NCBI RefSeq assembly: GCF_900129545.1
Contig: NZ_FQWB01000003.1
Span: 186,001-250,000, forward strand
Source of the DNA: Flavobacterium fluvii
GTDB lineage: Bacteria > Bacteroidota > Bacteroidia > Flavobacteriales > Flavobacteriaceae
Length of the DNA: 64,000 nucleotides
Reading direction: 5' to 3'
In this document: positions 51,745 to 60,649 of the stretch, piece after piece
How positions within the stretch are numbered: position 1 is the stretch's first letter
Layout: each line of letters begins with the position of its first letter
Program-made: the position numbers and the translations under genes
The notes under the pieces: model-generated
Databases searched by the model: none
Told to the model about the DNA's origin: nothing
The model's input: only the letters and a program-made list of their open reading frames with translations

Positions 51745-53031
51745 ATGAAGAGAATAATTGATTTTGTCACCAAAAACCCTGTTTTAATAACCGCTTTAGT
51801 GTGCGTGGTATTTTATTTTTTGCCCTTCAAACCCAAGCCTTTTGGGGATGGAGAATACCACGAAGGCACTCTTCAGTTAATTCAATATATTGCTGACGGC
51901 TTTCGGGGAACTGTTCGTATTGACAAAGGACTGTTTACTTTGTTTTATTATTTGATTCCCTATTCTTTGGCCTATGTTTTTCATGATGACGGCCTATTTT
52001 ATCTTTTTGGAATTGTTTTTAATTGCATGGCCACTTGTTGGGCAGTCTATTATTTGTTCGCTTCTTTTGATTTAATGAACTTCTCCGATACATCCAAATT
52101 TTGGTCTATCGTTGTTTTGATCCTGTTTCCCATTCATGTTTACTACGCTATGGGAATTTTGGCCGAAAGTGCCGCTTTTTTTGGGGTTTCTCTCTTTGTT
52201 TATGTCTGGTTAAAAATTACTGCAAATACCAATTCGGTAAAATATTATTTGTTGCTGTCCTTTTCTTTGGTAATCGTGTCGGGAACCAGACCCAATTTAT
52301 TGCCTTTTCTGGTGTTGTTTTCCTTGTATTTTTTAACGATACAATCGGAATGGAAAAATAAAATTATTTTTATTTCGTCTCTTGCTTTTATGATGGTAAC
52401 ATTGGCTTTGGTCGAAAAAAAAATCAACAACACGGATGGAGCTTTCAAAAAAGACATTTTTAGAAAACATTTACTTTGGTCACGATACGAATTGCGGGAT
52501 GACCCATTTAATTGGTTGCCACAACATGGTCAAGATGGATTTGAGTCTTCCGATTATCTCAATAATTTAAAAAAAAGGAATGAACTGGACTCCATTTGCG
52601 AGGAAAAACATTTGGACAAAACGAGCTATTACATTCATTGGGTAATGAATGATATTGTTCATCATCCAGTACTTACATTAAGACAATACAGTTTGAAATT
52701 TTTTCAATCCCAGACTTTTGTCATTTCACCGTTGATGAAATCCAACAAGAGCAATTTAGTGAAATGGGGTATCCACATCTACATCAATAGTATTAATTAT
52801 ATCCTGGTTTTCTTTTCGATGGCCACGATAGTGATTTTGTGGAGACAAAAGAAATACCAAATAGTAATCCCTCTTCTTTTGCTCTGGTCTTGGTCTTTGT
52901 TGTATGTCTTTGTCTTTCATTCCGAGCAGCGGTATATGTTTCCTATGCGTCCCGTTATGTTGTTTTTATTCGCCTATTTCGTGAATTATTATTTTAATGG
53001 GAATTCAACCAATAAAGAAGTTGTGAATTAA
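51745..53031 (+). CDS. GT-C-like multi-pass membrane protein
   Basis: A 428-residue membrane protein with roughly 10 hydrophobic segments. The first periplasmic loop contains FGDGEYHEGTLQLIQYIADG (about residues 33-52), an acidic loop as in GT-C (family 39/83-like) transferases that use lipid-linked sugars. A large soluble loop covers about residues 225-305. The last part, FHSEQRYMFPMRPVMLFLFA (about 391), resembles the E-Q-R-Y end of those families. As the last gene of the polysaccharide locus it could add a sugar on the periplasmic side. No exact family assigned. Confidence 0.6.
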   Translation: MKRIIDFVTKNPVLITALVCVVFYFLPFKPKPFGDGEYHEGTLQLIQYIADGFRGTVRIDKGLFTLFYYLIPYSLAYVFHDDGLFYLFGIVFNCMATCWAVYYLFASFDLMNFSDTSKFWSIVVLILFPIHVYYAMGILAESAAFFGVSLFVYVWLKITANTNSVKYYLLLSFSLVIVSGTRPNLLPFLVLFSLYFLTIQSEWKNKIIFISSLAFMMVTLALVEKKINNTDGAFKKDIFRKHLLWSRYELRDDPFNWLPQHGQDGFESSDYLNNLKKRNELDSICEEKHLDKTSYYIHWVMNDIVHHPVLTLRQYSLKFFQSQTFVISPLMKSNKSNLVKWGIHIYINSINYILVFFSMATIVILWRQKKYQIVIPLLLLWSWSLLYVFVFHSEQRYMFPMRPVMLFLFAYFVNYYFNGNSTNKEVVN

Positions 53032-53136
53032 GGTTTTTGTAATTTCCAAAATAACAAACCATTTAGATTTGCTTTGACAGTAAACTTAAATGACCTTATA
53101 TGGTTTAAAAGATATTAGATATTGTTTGAAAAAACA

Positions 53137-53161
53137 AAACCCCGCCAATCCAGCGAGGTTT
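53137..53161 (+). terminator. Hairpin ending the polysaccharide locus
   Basis: AAACCCCGC and GCGAGGTTT form a 9-base stem with one mismatch and a 7-base loop, followed by TCTCAGTCATTTT. It is 105 bases after the GT-C-like gene and could act on both strands. A degraded relative lies at about 54990-55020. Confidence 0.6.
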
Positions 53162-53187
53162 CTCAGTCATTTTAAGACATTCAATCT

Positions 53188-53247
53188 GTTACCTTTCTAA
53201 ATCTAAAATCTTTACTCTATATTCTTAAATCTACAATCTGCAATCTA
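53188..53247. repeat. Degenerate AATCTA-type short repeat
   Basis: The gap contains repeated AATCT units (AATCTAAAATCTTTAC, AATCTACAATCTGCAATCTA), running up to the 3' end of the minus-strand gene at 53245. A shorter relative (GCAATCTGAAAACTG) is at about 55044. Otherwise 53032-53244 holds a CTTATATGGTTTAAAA unit related to one at 20430 and the terminator. Confidence 0.5.
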
Positions 53248-53994
53248 AACCACCTCCACCACGTTCAAGACATTAAACATCCCGTTGCGCAAAGAATACT
53301 GCACCCCATTGACGTCTTGGAAAAACTCGATTAACAGCAAATGAAATCGTGTCCCTGTCCCCGTGGGAATTGCTTCTGGAGTCAATACTAGGGTCGAAAT
53401 GCTGTTGTCCAACAACAAAATACTGGGAGGACTATAGCGACTGTCATAATCACCCGTTTCAAAATCCAGATCCACGTAGGCCGAACAGAAACTGACGTGG
53501 GTGGCACCTGCTGGAACACTCAAATGCTCTTGTGGGTTAAAATCGGGAATGCTGAGGATTCCAGTGCTCAAATCCACCGAATAGAATGCATGCAATACAG
53601 AGGACAAGGGGGCGTGTAAATTAAAATCAAACCCTTTCAACAGCAGCTTGCCTTCTGGATTGTCCATTCCCAAACGAACCAGTCGCTCGCCACGGGCAGA
53701 ACTGCCATCATGGTTTTTGATGCTGTTCATCAACTGCAACATCCGGCTCGAGAGTTTGGAGTCTTTTGCCCGATGCAACAGAGGACCAATCGATTGCCGA
53801 AGTGCCTTGCCCGATTTTGCGTTCAAGGAAAACTCGCTGAGGTTTTCCCGGGTGCGTACAAAGGCCGGGTCGTTCATGATCCTGCTTTTGCTGACGCCAC
53901 TTTTGGTTTTGACCAAATAACCGTCTGGACTCTTGTAAAAGGTTAATCCGTCAAACGTTCCTTTAAACTTGATAATGCCTGTTAACTTTCCCAT
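53245..53994 (-). CDS. Unrecognised 249-residue protein
   Basis: I do not recognise this protein. It starts MGKLTGIIKFKGTFDGLTFY, has a basic, Ser/Arg-rich region (about residues 35-100, e.g. GKALRQSIGPLLHRAKDSKL) and a beta-rich C-terminal half (VPAGATHVSFCSAYVDLDFE, about 157). No signal peptide or membrane segment is visible. Coding is supported by good amino-acid composition and balanced base content compared with the AT-rich gaps on both sides. It stands alone on the minus strand with 547 bases of non-coding DNA upstream. The N-terminal repeat-like layout resembles small Bacteroidota proteins of unknown role. Function unknown. Confidence 0.75.
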   Translation of the reverse strand: MGKLTGIIKFKGTFDGLTFYKSPDGYLVKTKSGVSKSRIMNDPAFVRTRENLSEFSLNAKSGKALRQSIGPLLHRAKDSKLSSRMLQLMNSIKNHDGSSARGERLVRLGMDNPEGKLLLKGFDFNLHAPLSSVLHAFYSVDLSTGILSIPDFNPQEHLSVPAGATHVSFCSAYVDLDFETGDYDSRYSPPSILLLDNSISTLVLTPEAIPTGTGTRFHLLLIEFFQDVNGVQYSLRNGMFNVLNVVEVV

Positions 53995-54541
53995 AATTTA
54001 GGTTTTTAAATGAATAATACATCAAAGCTAAGCCGTTGGATTCCTTGTTGCAAGAACTGGGTACTGGATCAACGGTTATGGGAGCATTTGGCGTTTCAGT
54101 CCATATAATAGGGAATGTCACGCAATTTGTCGATTAAAAGGGGTGAATAAATATAAAGCTAAAAACAAAAATAAATACTGTTTTGATCGTTTTCCTCACT
54201 TCCTGCCAAAACCTTGAACAGGAAACCAATTAATGGATGACTTACAGTCTCTCATATACCTTCCCGCAATCTTCCTGCAACCTTTCCGCAACCTTCCCAA
54301 TAAAAATTCGCCACTTGTATCCAAAGCAACTCATAACTTATTAACAATTAGATCACTTTGTATTACCTTATTTTGTGCTTTTTTGATAGGTGTGTTTTTT
54401 TATTTTTATCAAAAAGGATGCTTTTTGATTTTTTTTGATGCTGGGGTTTGAATCCTTCTTTTTTAGGCTGTTAAAAACTTTTCAACGATGCTGTGGTTTA
54501 GATAACTAATTTTATAATTCATTCAAAAAATGAGGTTATAA
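53995..54541. other. Long gap without a supported gene
   Basis: The gap contains CCTTCCCGCAATCTTCCTGCAACCTTTCCGCAACCTTCCC (about 54259-54299 in pieces: three degenerate CTTnCnGCAA units). Poly-T stretches near 54385-54440 follow. A 72-codon frame at 54233-54451 has no recognisable features. No promoter or RNA gene was identified. Confidence 0.5.
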
Positions 54542-54751
54542 ATGAAAAATATGGACAGGATCGTAATATATACCAGTGACATTATGCTGCTTACCGACAA
54601 AAGTGAGAGTTATGCCCGTAAAGAAATACAAATCCTCAAGAAAGCCTTGAACAAGGAAAAACATCAAAAAGTTACCATAAAGGAATATTGCCGGTATTAT
54701 GACTTTTGTATTGAAGATGTTTTGGATGTTTTGTCTAAAAGAAACTTGTAA
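54542..54751 (+). CDS. Small HTH-like protein
   Basis: A 69-residue charged protein. IYTSDIMLLTDKSESYARKE (about residues 9-28) reads like a helix-turn-helix of the excisionase/MerR-like kind seen in small Bacteroidota proteins. VTIKEYCRYYDFCIEDVLDV (about 44) is a second helical pair. It has a modest GAGG-like sequence (ATGAGGTTATAA) before the ATG. No integrase or phage gene is near. Probably a real gene; DNA binding is inference. Confidence 0.6.
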   Translation: MKNMDRIVIYTSDIMLLTDKSESYARKEIQILKKALNKEKHQKVTIKEYCRYYDFCIEDVLDVLSKRNL

Positions 54752-54835
54752 AAGAAATGGGAAGAATGCTATATTCAATGAAGGAAATTATACCGTTTTA
54801 CTTTTGAATTTACTGAAATAAAAAAGTACCGTCTC

Positions 54836-54920
54836 TTCGAGTGATTTTGAATAGTTATGCGACAAGCTTTACTATTCAAAATTGTATCGAGAAGCCTACA
54901 ATATAAGAGTTCTCGATACA
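54836..54920. repeat. Double-hairpin dispersed repeat
   Basis: Two perfect inverted repeats stand side by side: TTTTGAATAGT (54845-54855) with ACTATTCAAAA (54871-54881), and TGTATCGAGAA (54883-54893) with TTCTCGATACA (54910-54920). They lie in the otherwise empty gap 54752-55063, downstream of the small plus-strand gene and of the minus-strand reductase gene. Confidence 0.8.
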
Positions 54921-55063
54921 TTTCATTAAAAAAGTTATCGTTTAATGAAAGAATGGATTATACCTTTGTTTTTTGCTGTTTTAAGTGTAAAACAAAATCC
55001 CGCCAATTAGCTAGGCACTTTTAATTTTATTATTACAACCTGCCCACTGCAATCTGAAAACTG

Positions 55064-55945
55064 TCAACTATTCTTCTTCGCCTTGATCATCATTTCCAAT
55101 TGATCCCAAAGTTCCTCTGGAATGGCTTCCAGGATATTGAATTCTCCGGCACCTTTGAGCCATTCGCCACCGTCAATGACAATGACCTCCCCATTGATGT
55201 AGGCTGAAAAATCGGAGACCAGATAGGCAGCCAGATTGGCCAATTCCTGATGGTTTCCCACACGTTTCAATGGTACTTTTTTGGACATGTCAAACTTCTC
55301 GGCCAAGTCGCCGGGCAACAATCTGTCCCAAGCTCCTTTGGTAGGAAATGGTCCTGGAGCTATTGCATTGGTGCGAATTCCATATTTTGCCCATTCAACG
55401 GCTAAACTTCTTGTCATTGCCAAGACACCCGCTTTGGCAGCTGCACTCGGTACTACATAAGCTGAACCAGTGAAAGCATAAGTGGTCACGATATTCAATA
55501 TCGTTGATGCCGTTTGTTTGGTGTCTATCCAATGTTTTCCGAAAGCGAGCGTGCAGTTTTTGGAGCCTTTTAGCACGATGTCAATCACGGTGTCAAAAGC
55601 GTTGGCCGACAATCTTTCGGTGGGGGAGATGAAATTTCCCGCGGCATTGTTGAGCAAGACGTCCACTTTTCCGAAGGCTTTTAAAACCTCCTGTAACATT
55701 GCTTCGACTTGGTCGTAATGGCGCACATCACATTGCACTGCCAAACAGATTCCTCCCGTTTCGGTTTCCAGTTCCTTGGCCGTGTTTTGCAATTTATCCA
55801 AATCACGGGAGCTGATGGCTACATTGGCACCGAGTTCCATGAAATAGCGGGTCATGGCTTTGCCCAATCCGCTTCCGCCGCCGGTTACCACAATTACTTT
55901 GCCTTTTAAGGCATCATCACGAAGCATTTTTGCCGAGAAATCCAT
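55064..55945 (-). CDS. SDR oxidoreductase, 2,4-dienoyl-CoA reductase-like
   Basis: Short-chain dehydrogenase of 293 residues. The start at 55945 (MDFSAKMLRDDALKGKVIVV) is chosen because upstream in-frame codons belong to a repeat-rich gap. Motifs are VTGGGSGLGKAMTRYF (about residues 20-35), DVRHYDQVEAML (about 75), LLNNAAGNFISPTERL (about 96) and a VVPSAAAKAGVLAMTRSLAV stretch (about 168). The latter keeps the catalytic Lys but not the standard Tyr, as in 2,4-dienoyl-CoA reductases. GPFPTKGAWDRL (about 203) is also typical. It likely acts in unsaturated fatty-acid breakdown. It appears to be a single-gene unit. Confidence 0.85.
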   Translation of the reverse strand: MDFSAKMLRDDALKGKVIVVTGGGSGLGKAMTRYFMELGANVAISSRDLDKLQNTAKELETETGGICLAVQCDVRHYDQVEAMLQEVLKAFGKVDVLLNNAAGNFISPTERLSANAFDTVIDIVLKGSKNCTLAFGKHWIDTKQTASTILNIVTTYAFTGSAYVVPSAAAKAGVLAMTRSLAVEWAKYGIRTNAIAPGPFPTKGAWDRLLPGDLAEKFDMSKKVPLKRVGNHQELANLAAYLVSDFSAYINGEVIVIDGGEWLKGAGEFNILEAIPEELWDQLEMMIKAKKNS

Positions 55946-56025
55946 AGTCTTAATTTTATCTAGGTAAATATAAGGAAAAATAGTTGGTAGGCGTGCATAG
56001 TAAAGAGGAGGTATGGCTGAATTTT

Positions 56026-56165
56026 TTGTGATTTCGACCAAAGGGAGACCCGGGCGACAGCGAACAGGCGAAGCAAATAACATAAGTTGCTAACTTCAAT
56101 TGCTCAAATAAGTTGCTCATTGTAATTGCTCTCGTTATGTGATTTCTCCTTCGTAGAAATGACAA
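56026..56165. repeat. Family B palindromic repeat, downstream of the second GIY-YIG gene
   Basis: Left arm TTGTGATTTCGACC...GGGAGA (56026-56048) and right arm TCTCCTTCGTAGAAATGACA (56145-56164) are inverted copies. The middle holds GACCCGGGCGACAGCGAACA and CGAAGCAAATAACATAAG. The other copy, at 56521-56632, carries this GCGACAGCGAACAGGCGAAG module on its other arm. Confidence 0.8.
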
Positions 56166-56187
56166 AGTGGATATGAATTGATAAAGC

Positions 56188-56505
56188 TTACTCAAAATGA
56201 TGATCAAGGAATTCTAATTTTGGATTAAAATCACGAATTAATGCCAGTTTTTTATCTCTTCTCCATTTTTTCAACTCTTTTTCTCTTGCAATGGCTTCTT
56301 GAACCCAAGTGAACTTTTCGTAAAAGACTAAGAATTCTATATTGTATTTAGAAGCAAATGTTTTGGTATTTGTTTCGATATTATTTTTATGTTGCTGTAA
56401 TCGTATTTTTAAATTATTGGTTATGCCAATATAAAACGTAGAACGATATTTATTCGTGATAATATAAACGTAATAGGAATGAAAACCTAATTGTGGATTT
56501 AGCAT
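56188..56505 (-). CDS. Small GIY-YIG domain nuclease-like protein (second)
   Basis: A 105-residue single-domain GIY-YIG protein: YYVYIITNKYRSTFYIGITN (residues 11-30) gives both signature strands, KIRLQQH the Arg, and VQEAIAREKELKKWRRDKK (about 68-86) the catalytic Glu region. It ends with FNPKLEFLDHHFE, outside the fold. It is only distantly similar to the nuclease at 31996. Like that gene it lies between palindromic repeats (56026-56165 and 56521-56632), but of another family. The role is unknown; a link between nuclease and repeats is inferred. Confidence 0.88.
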   Translation of the reverse strand: MLNPQLGFHSYYVYIITNKYRSTFYIGITNNLKIRLQQHKNNIETNTKTFASKYNIEFLVFYEKFTWVQEAIAREKELKKWRRDKKLALIRDFNPKLEFLDHHFE

Positions 56506-56520
56506 AATTTACTATTTTTT

Positions 56521-56632
56521 TGTCATTTCGACCAGAGGGAGAAATCACATAAGTTGCTCACAATTGTTACTCTCGTTATGTGATTTGCTTCGCCTGTTCG
56601 CTGTCGCTCGGGTCTCCTTCGTCGAAATGACA
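56521..56632. repeat. Family B palindromic repeat, upstream of the second GIY-YIG gene
   Basis: TGTCATTTCGACCAGAGGGA (56521-56540) and TCTCCTTCGTCGAAATGACA (56613-56632) form an inverted repeat with perfect outer 12 bases (TGTCATTTCGAC/GTCGAAATGACA). Inside is a second pair, AATCACATAA...TTATGTGATT. The GCTTCGCCTGTTCGCTGTCG module is inserted in the right arm. Confidence 0.88.
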
Positions 56633-56673
56633 TAATTGCCCAAAATGACAAAGTGAAAACGAAATGACAATTT

Positions 56674-57801
56674 TTAAATAGCGCATAATCTTTTTGCCGC
56701 TTCTTCCAATGTAGTATTGTCTTTTGCAAAACAAAATCGAACGAGTTTCAGATCCTTTGCATCGGCATAAAAAATAGAGATGGGGATAGCTGCCACTCCA
56801 TGTTCGGTGATCAATCGCTTGCAAAAATCGACATCATTTTCACTGGAAATGGCAGCATAGGAAGCCACCTGAAAATAGGTTCCTTCACAGGGCATCAATT
56901 CAAAGCGGCTGTTTTGGAGCAATTTCCTGAAATAATCCCTTTTTTCTTGATAGAAAGTTCCCAGTTCCTCCACCGAAACCAAGTCCAAATATTCGCTAAT
57001 GGCAACTTGGGAAATGCTGTTGACGCTGAAAACCAAGAACTGGTGCACTTTTTTGATTTCCACCATTAAATGTTCTGGAGCAACGAGATAGCCCACTTTC
57101 CAACCCGTGATGTGGAATGATTTTCCAAAAGAGGAAACTACCATACTGCGATTGAAGAGTTTTGGACGGGAATGAACCGATATATGTTTCGGCCCAAAAG
57201 TGATATATTCATAGACTTCATCCGACAACAGAACTACTTCGGGATATTTTTCCAATAGATTTTCTAAAGCCAAAAAATCTGATTCAGTCCAAGTTTTTCC
57301 TGTTGGATTGTGTGGATTATTGATGATCATCATTTTTGTTTTGGAAGAAAAGGCTTTTTCTATGCGCTCCCAATTGGGCGTATAGTCGTCATTCAAATCG
57401 ACTCGAACGGTTTTTGCATTGCACAACAAAACGGGTGCTTCATAACAGTCGTAGCTTGGATCGAGCATAACTACTTCGTTATTTGAGTTTACCAAAGCCT
57501 GGATGGCTGTAAAAATGGCTTGTGTGGCGCCGGCAGTTACCAACAGTTCCGTTTCGGGCTGAATGTTTCTTTGGTATCCTTTTTCTACAAGCTTTTTGAT
57601 TTTCAACAATAAAGGAGGATAGCCCGACATCGGGAGGTATTGATGTATGTCTTCTTTTGAAATTCTGGACAAAATGTCGGTTAGTCTTTCGTCAACAGGA
57701 AAATTGGGAAAACCCTGTGACAGGTTGATGGCATTGTGTTCGACTGCCATTTTGGACATCAGAGTAAAAATACTGGTGCCAATATTGGGAAGTTTGGACA
57801 T
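56674..57801 (-). CDS. Class I/II aminotransferase, methionine aminotransferase (YbdL)-like
   Basis: PLP-dependent aminotransferase of 375 residues, closest in motifs to YbdL/kynurenine aminotransferase-type enzymes acting on methionine or aromatic amino acids. The N-terminus has AINLSQGFPNFPVDERL (about residues 19-35); then LLVTAGATQAIFTAIQAL (about 84), LDPSYDCYEAPV, INNPHNPTGKTW (about 166), LLSDEVYEYITFG (about 192) and SSFGKSFHITGWKVGYLVAP (about 226) with the PLP lysine. It is the last gene before the family B repeat, and a very strong hairpin at 57836 separates it from the upstream lipoprotein gene. Confidence 0.9.
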   Translation of the reverse strand: MSKLPNIGTSIFTLMSKMAVEHNAINLSQGFPNFPVDERLTDILSRISKEDIHQYLPMSGYPPLLLKIKKLVEKGYQRNIQPETELLVTAGATQAIFTAIQALVNSNNEVVMLDPSYDCYEAPVLLCNAKTVRVDLNDDYTPNWERIEKAFSSKTKMMIINNPHNPTGKTWTESDFLALENLLEKYPEVVLLSDEVYEYITFGPKHISVHSRPKLFNRSMVVSSFGKSFHITGWKVGYLVAPEHLMVEIKKVHQFLVFSVNSISQVAISEYLDLVSVEELGTFYQEKRDYFRKLLQNSRFELMPCEGTYFQVASYAAISSENDVDFCKRLITEHGVAAIPISIFYADAKDLKLVRFCFAKDNTTLEEAAKRLCAI

Positions 57802-57835
57802 ATTTAGGATCTTAAAGGTACGTTTCTGGTTTTGG

Positions 57836-57881
57836 CATACAAAATAAAAGCACCTCGATTGAAGTGCTTTTATTTTGTATG
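57836..57881 (-). terminator. Strong terminator after the NTF2-like lipoprotein gene
   Basis: A perfect 18-base inverted repeat, CATACAAAATAAAAGCAC and GTGCTTTTATTTTGTATG, encloses a 10-base loop. It lies 9 bases past the lipoprotein stop on the minus strand, with T-rich sequence following the GC part. The symmetry would work in both directions. Confidence 0.85.
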
Positions 57882-57890
57882 TGTCTTTTT

Positions 57891-58397
57891 TTATTTTACT
57901 GTTGGATCAGCTGGTTCAGAGTTGCCCATATCCCTAATGCATTTGTATTTACCGTCTATTTTTTTAAATAAACTAAAGTAGTTTCCGCTTCGTAATTTTG
58001 CGCCTGTGGAATCTACAAATTTGTAAGCTCCAATTTCCACTACATGATTCCCGTTTTCAGAAACATAAACTTCTTTGGTTTCAAAGGAAATTTTGTCTCC
58101 TTTTGTAAAATTGGCCAGTTCTTCTTTTATGGATTGATGAATGGCGTCTTTACCAACCAAAGGTAATTTTCCGTTGAAAAAACTCGTGGCATCATCTGCA
58201 TAATAGGTCAAGGCGTCAATGTTTCCTGAATTGTAAACTGCCGCAAAGGCATCTTCCACGGCTTGAATTTCAGTCTTGATTTGTTCGTTGTCAATGGCTG
58301 GAGTGGCTGCGGTTGGTTCTTCTTTCTTTTGATTGCAGGCTATGGATAGGGTCAAGATAAACAACAGCAATCCTCCTATTAAAAACTTGTTTTTCAT
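57891..58397 (-). CDS. NTF2/SnoaL-like lipoprotein
   Basis: A 168-residue exported lipoprotein. The signal peptide MKNKFLIGGLLLFILTLSIA is followed by the lipidated Cys (residue 21, lipobox LSIAC). A Lys/Glu/Thr-rich linker leads to an NTF2-like (DUF4440/SnoaL) domain (about 45-160): VEDAFAAVYNSGNIDALTYY, FFNGKLPLVGKDAIHQ and GAYKFVDSTGAKLRSGNYFS, ending WKR-like KYKCIRDMGNS. Such domains often bind small ligands; no catalytic residue can be assigned. It has its own terminator and appears monocistronic. Confidence 0.85.
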   Translation of the reverse strand: MKNKFLIGGLLLFILTLSIACNQKKEEPTAATPAIDNEQIKTEIQAVEDAFAAVYNSGNIDALTYYADDATSFFNGKLPLVGKDAIHQSIKEELANFTKGDKISFETKEVYVSENGNHVVEIGAYKFVDSTGAKLRSGNYFSLFKKIDGKYKCIRDMGNSEPADPTVK

Positions 58398-58525
58398 AAT
58401 TATGTTTAGTTTAAGTTTATGATGGTTTATACATTAAAGGTTTATAAGGAATAAATTTAATAAAAAATATTGAATATTGGGTGTTTAATGCTGTTTTTTG
58501 AATTTTTAAACTGTCAAGCTTGCTA

Positions 58526-60649
58526 TTATCCTTCCATCAATACTTCCAAGATACTTATCGCCGCTTCACTGATTTTCGTTCCAGGTCCAAAAATGGCCAC
58601 TGCTCCTGCATCAAACAAAAACTGGTAATCTTGGGCAGGAATCACGCCACCCACAATAACCATGATGTCTTCGCGTCCGTATTTCTTGAGTTCTTCAATG
58701 ACTTGCGGAACAAGGGTTTTGTGGCCCGCCGCAAGCGAGGAAATGCCAAGAATATGCACGTCATTTTCCACGGCTTGTTTGGCAGCTTCGGCAGGTGTTT
58801 GAAAAAGAGGTCCTATATCCACGTCAAAACCCAAATCGGCATAAGCGGTGGCTACCACTTTGGAACCGCGATCGTGTCCGTCTTGTCCCATTTTGGCAAT
58901 CATTATTCTAGGACGACGCCCTTCTTTTTTGGCGAATTCGTCGGCTAGTTGTTTGGCTTTCTCGAAGCTTTCGTCGTCTTTAATTTCTTTGCTATACACG
59001 CCACTAAAGGATTTAATTTGTGCTTTATATCTTCCGAATACGGTTTCCAGCGCAGTGCTGATTTCGCCTAGAGTCGCTCTATATCGTGCGGCTTCAATGG
59101 CTAATTCCAGTAGATTGCCTTCTCCGGTTTGGGCACAAAGGGTTAGTTTTTCGAGTGAGAGTTGTACTTTTTTGGTATTTCTATTAGACTTGATTAGTTC
59201 TAATTTTTTGATCTGTTCTTGGCGTACCATTTGATTGTCGACATCGAGTATTTGCAAGGGGTCTTCTTTTTCCAATCGGTATTTGTTGACGCCGACGATA
59301 ATGTCTTGGCTGCTGTCAATTCGGGCTTGTTTTCTGGCCGCAGCTTCTTCTATGCGCAGTTTCGGGATTCCGGATTCGATGGCTTTGGTCATTCCGCCCA
59401 GTTCTTCCACTTCTTCGATAAGTTTCCAAGCGTTTTGGGCAATTTCATTGGTCAAACTTTCCACGTAAAAACTGCCTGCCCAGGGATCGACCGTTTTGGT
59501 GATTTTGGTTTCTTCCTGCAAATAGATTTGGGTGTTTCTGGCAATCCTGGCCGAAAAATCGGTGGGCAAAGCAATGGCTTCATCGAGGGCGTTGGTGTGT
59601 AAGGATTGGGTACCCCCAAAAGCCGCTGCCGCCGCTTCAATACAAGTTCGCGTCACGTTGTTGAAAGGATCTTGCAAGGTCAAACTCCAACCCGAAGTTT
59701 GGCAATGAGTTCGCAATGCCAAGGATTTATCGTCTTTCGGATGGAATTGTTTCATCAGTTTTGCCCAAATAAGTCGCCCAGCCCTCATTTTGGCAATTTC
59801 CATGAAATGGTTCATTCCGATGGCCCAGAAAAAAGAGAGACGAGGGGCAAAGTCGTCGATTTTCATTCCTGTTGCCAATCCAGTTCGGATGTATTCCAAA
59901 CCATCGGCCAAGGTGTAGGCCAATTCGATATCGGCGGTGGCTCCAGCTTCCTGCATATGATATCCCGAAATGGAAATGGAGTTGAATTTCGGCATTTTCT
60001 TGCTGGCAAATTCAAAAATATCGGCAATGATTTTCATCGATTGTGCGGGTGGATAGATGTAGGTGTTTCGCACCATGAACTCTTTCAGGATGTCGTTTTG
60101 GATGGTACCAGAAAGTTGTTCGGGTTTCACGTCCTGTTCTTCGGCGGCTACAATATAGAACGCCATAATGGGTAAAACGGCACCGTTCATCGTCATCGAA
60201 ACCGACATTTCTCCTAGCGGAATCTGGTCAAACAGCATTTTCATATCTTCGACAGAATCGATGGCAACCCCCGCTTTACCTACATCGCCCGCTACACGTT
60301 CGTGGTCTGAATCGTAACCGCGATGTGTGGGTAGGTCGAAGGCTATCGAAAGTCCTTTTTGTCCTGCCTCAAGATTTCTTCTGTAAAAAGCATTGCTTTC
60401 TTCGGCAGTGGAAAATCCTGCATATTGCCGAATCGTCCAGGGATGTCGAACGTACATGGTGGTATGTGGTCCTCGCAAATTGGGTGCAAATCCAGCACCA
60501 AAATCAAGATGCTCGAGATTTTCAATGTCTTGTTCGGAGTAGTTTTTTTTTAATGAAATTCCCTCGGCGGTGAGGAAGTGTTTTTCTTCCAGCTCCACGC
60601 TTCCGGCTTCCGACTTTTCTAATTTTATATGTTGGAGGTTTTTACGCAT
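58526..60649 (-). CDS. mutB: Methylmalonyl-CoA mutase, large (catalytic, B12-binding) subunit
   Basis: Interconverts methylmalonyl-CoA and succinyl-CoA with adenosylcobalamin. The 707-residue protein has the barrel domain with [18 protein letters not shown] (about residue 64), [18 protein letters not shown] (about 96) and [20 protein letters not shown] (about 330), and a C-terminal B12-binding domain. The latter shows [20 protein letters not shown] (about 608, with the cobalt-ligating His in DGHDRG) and [12 protein letters not shown] (about 666). It is the complete large subunit. It overlaps the 151-residue gene by one base, so mutA, that gene and mutB form one operon read on the minus strand. 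Confidence 0.95.
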   Translation of the reverse strand: MRKNLQHIKLEKSEAGSVELEEKHFLTAEGISLKKNYSEQDIENLEHLDFGAGFAPNLRGPHTTMYVRHPWTIRQYAGFSTAEESNAFYRRNLEAGQKGLSIAFDLPTHRGYDSDHERVAGDVGKAGVAIDSVEDMKMLFDQIPLGEMSVSMTMNGAVLPIMAFYIVAAEEQDVKPEQLSGTIQNDILKEFMVRNTYIYPPAQSMKIIADIFEFASKKMPKFNSISISGYHMQEAGATADIELAYTLADGLEYIRTGLATGMKIDDFAPRLSFFWAIGMNHFMEIAKMRAGRLIWAKLMKQFHPKDDKSLALRTHCQTSGWSLTLQDPFNNVTRTCIEAAAAAFGGTQSLHTNALDEAIALPTDFSARIARNTQIYLQEETKITKTVDPWAGSFYVESLTNEIAQNAWKLIEEVEELGGMTKAIESGIPKLRIEEAAARKQARIDSSQDIIVGVNKYRLEKEDPLQILDVDNQMVRQEQIKKLELIKSNRNTKKVQLSLEKLTLCAQTGEGNLLELAIEAARYRATLGEISTALETVFGRYKAQIKSFSGVYSKEIKDDESFEKAKQLADEFAKKEGRRPRIMIAKMGQDGHDRGSKVVATAYADLGFDVDIGPLFQTPAEAAKQAVENDVHILGISSLAAGHKTLVPQVIEELKKYGREDIMVIVGGVIPAQDYQFLFDAGAVAIFGPGTKISEAAISILEVLMEG

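Noticed and set aside
54233..54451. 72-codon frame in the long gap after the polysaccharide locus
   Set aside because: Only poly-Phe-like translation of T-rich DNA and degenerate CTTCC repeats; no start context or motif.
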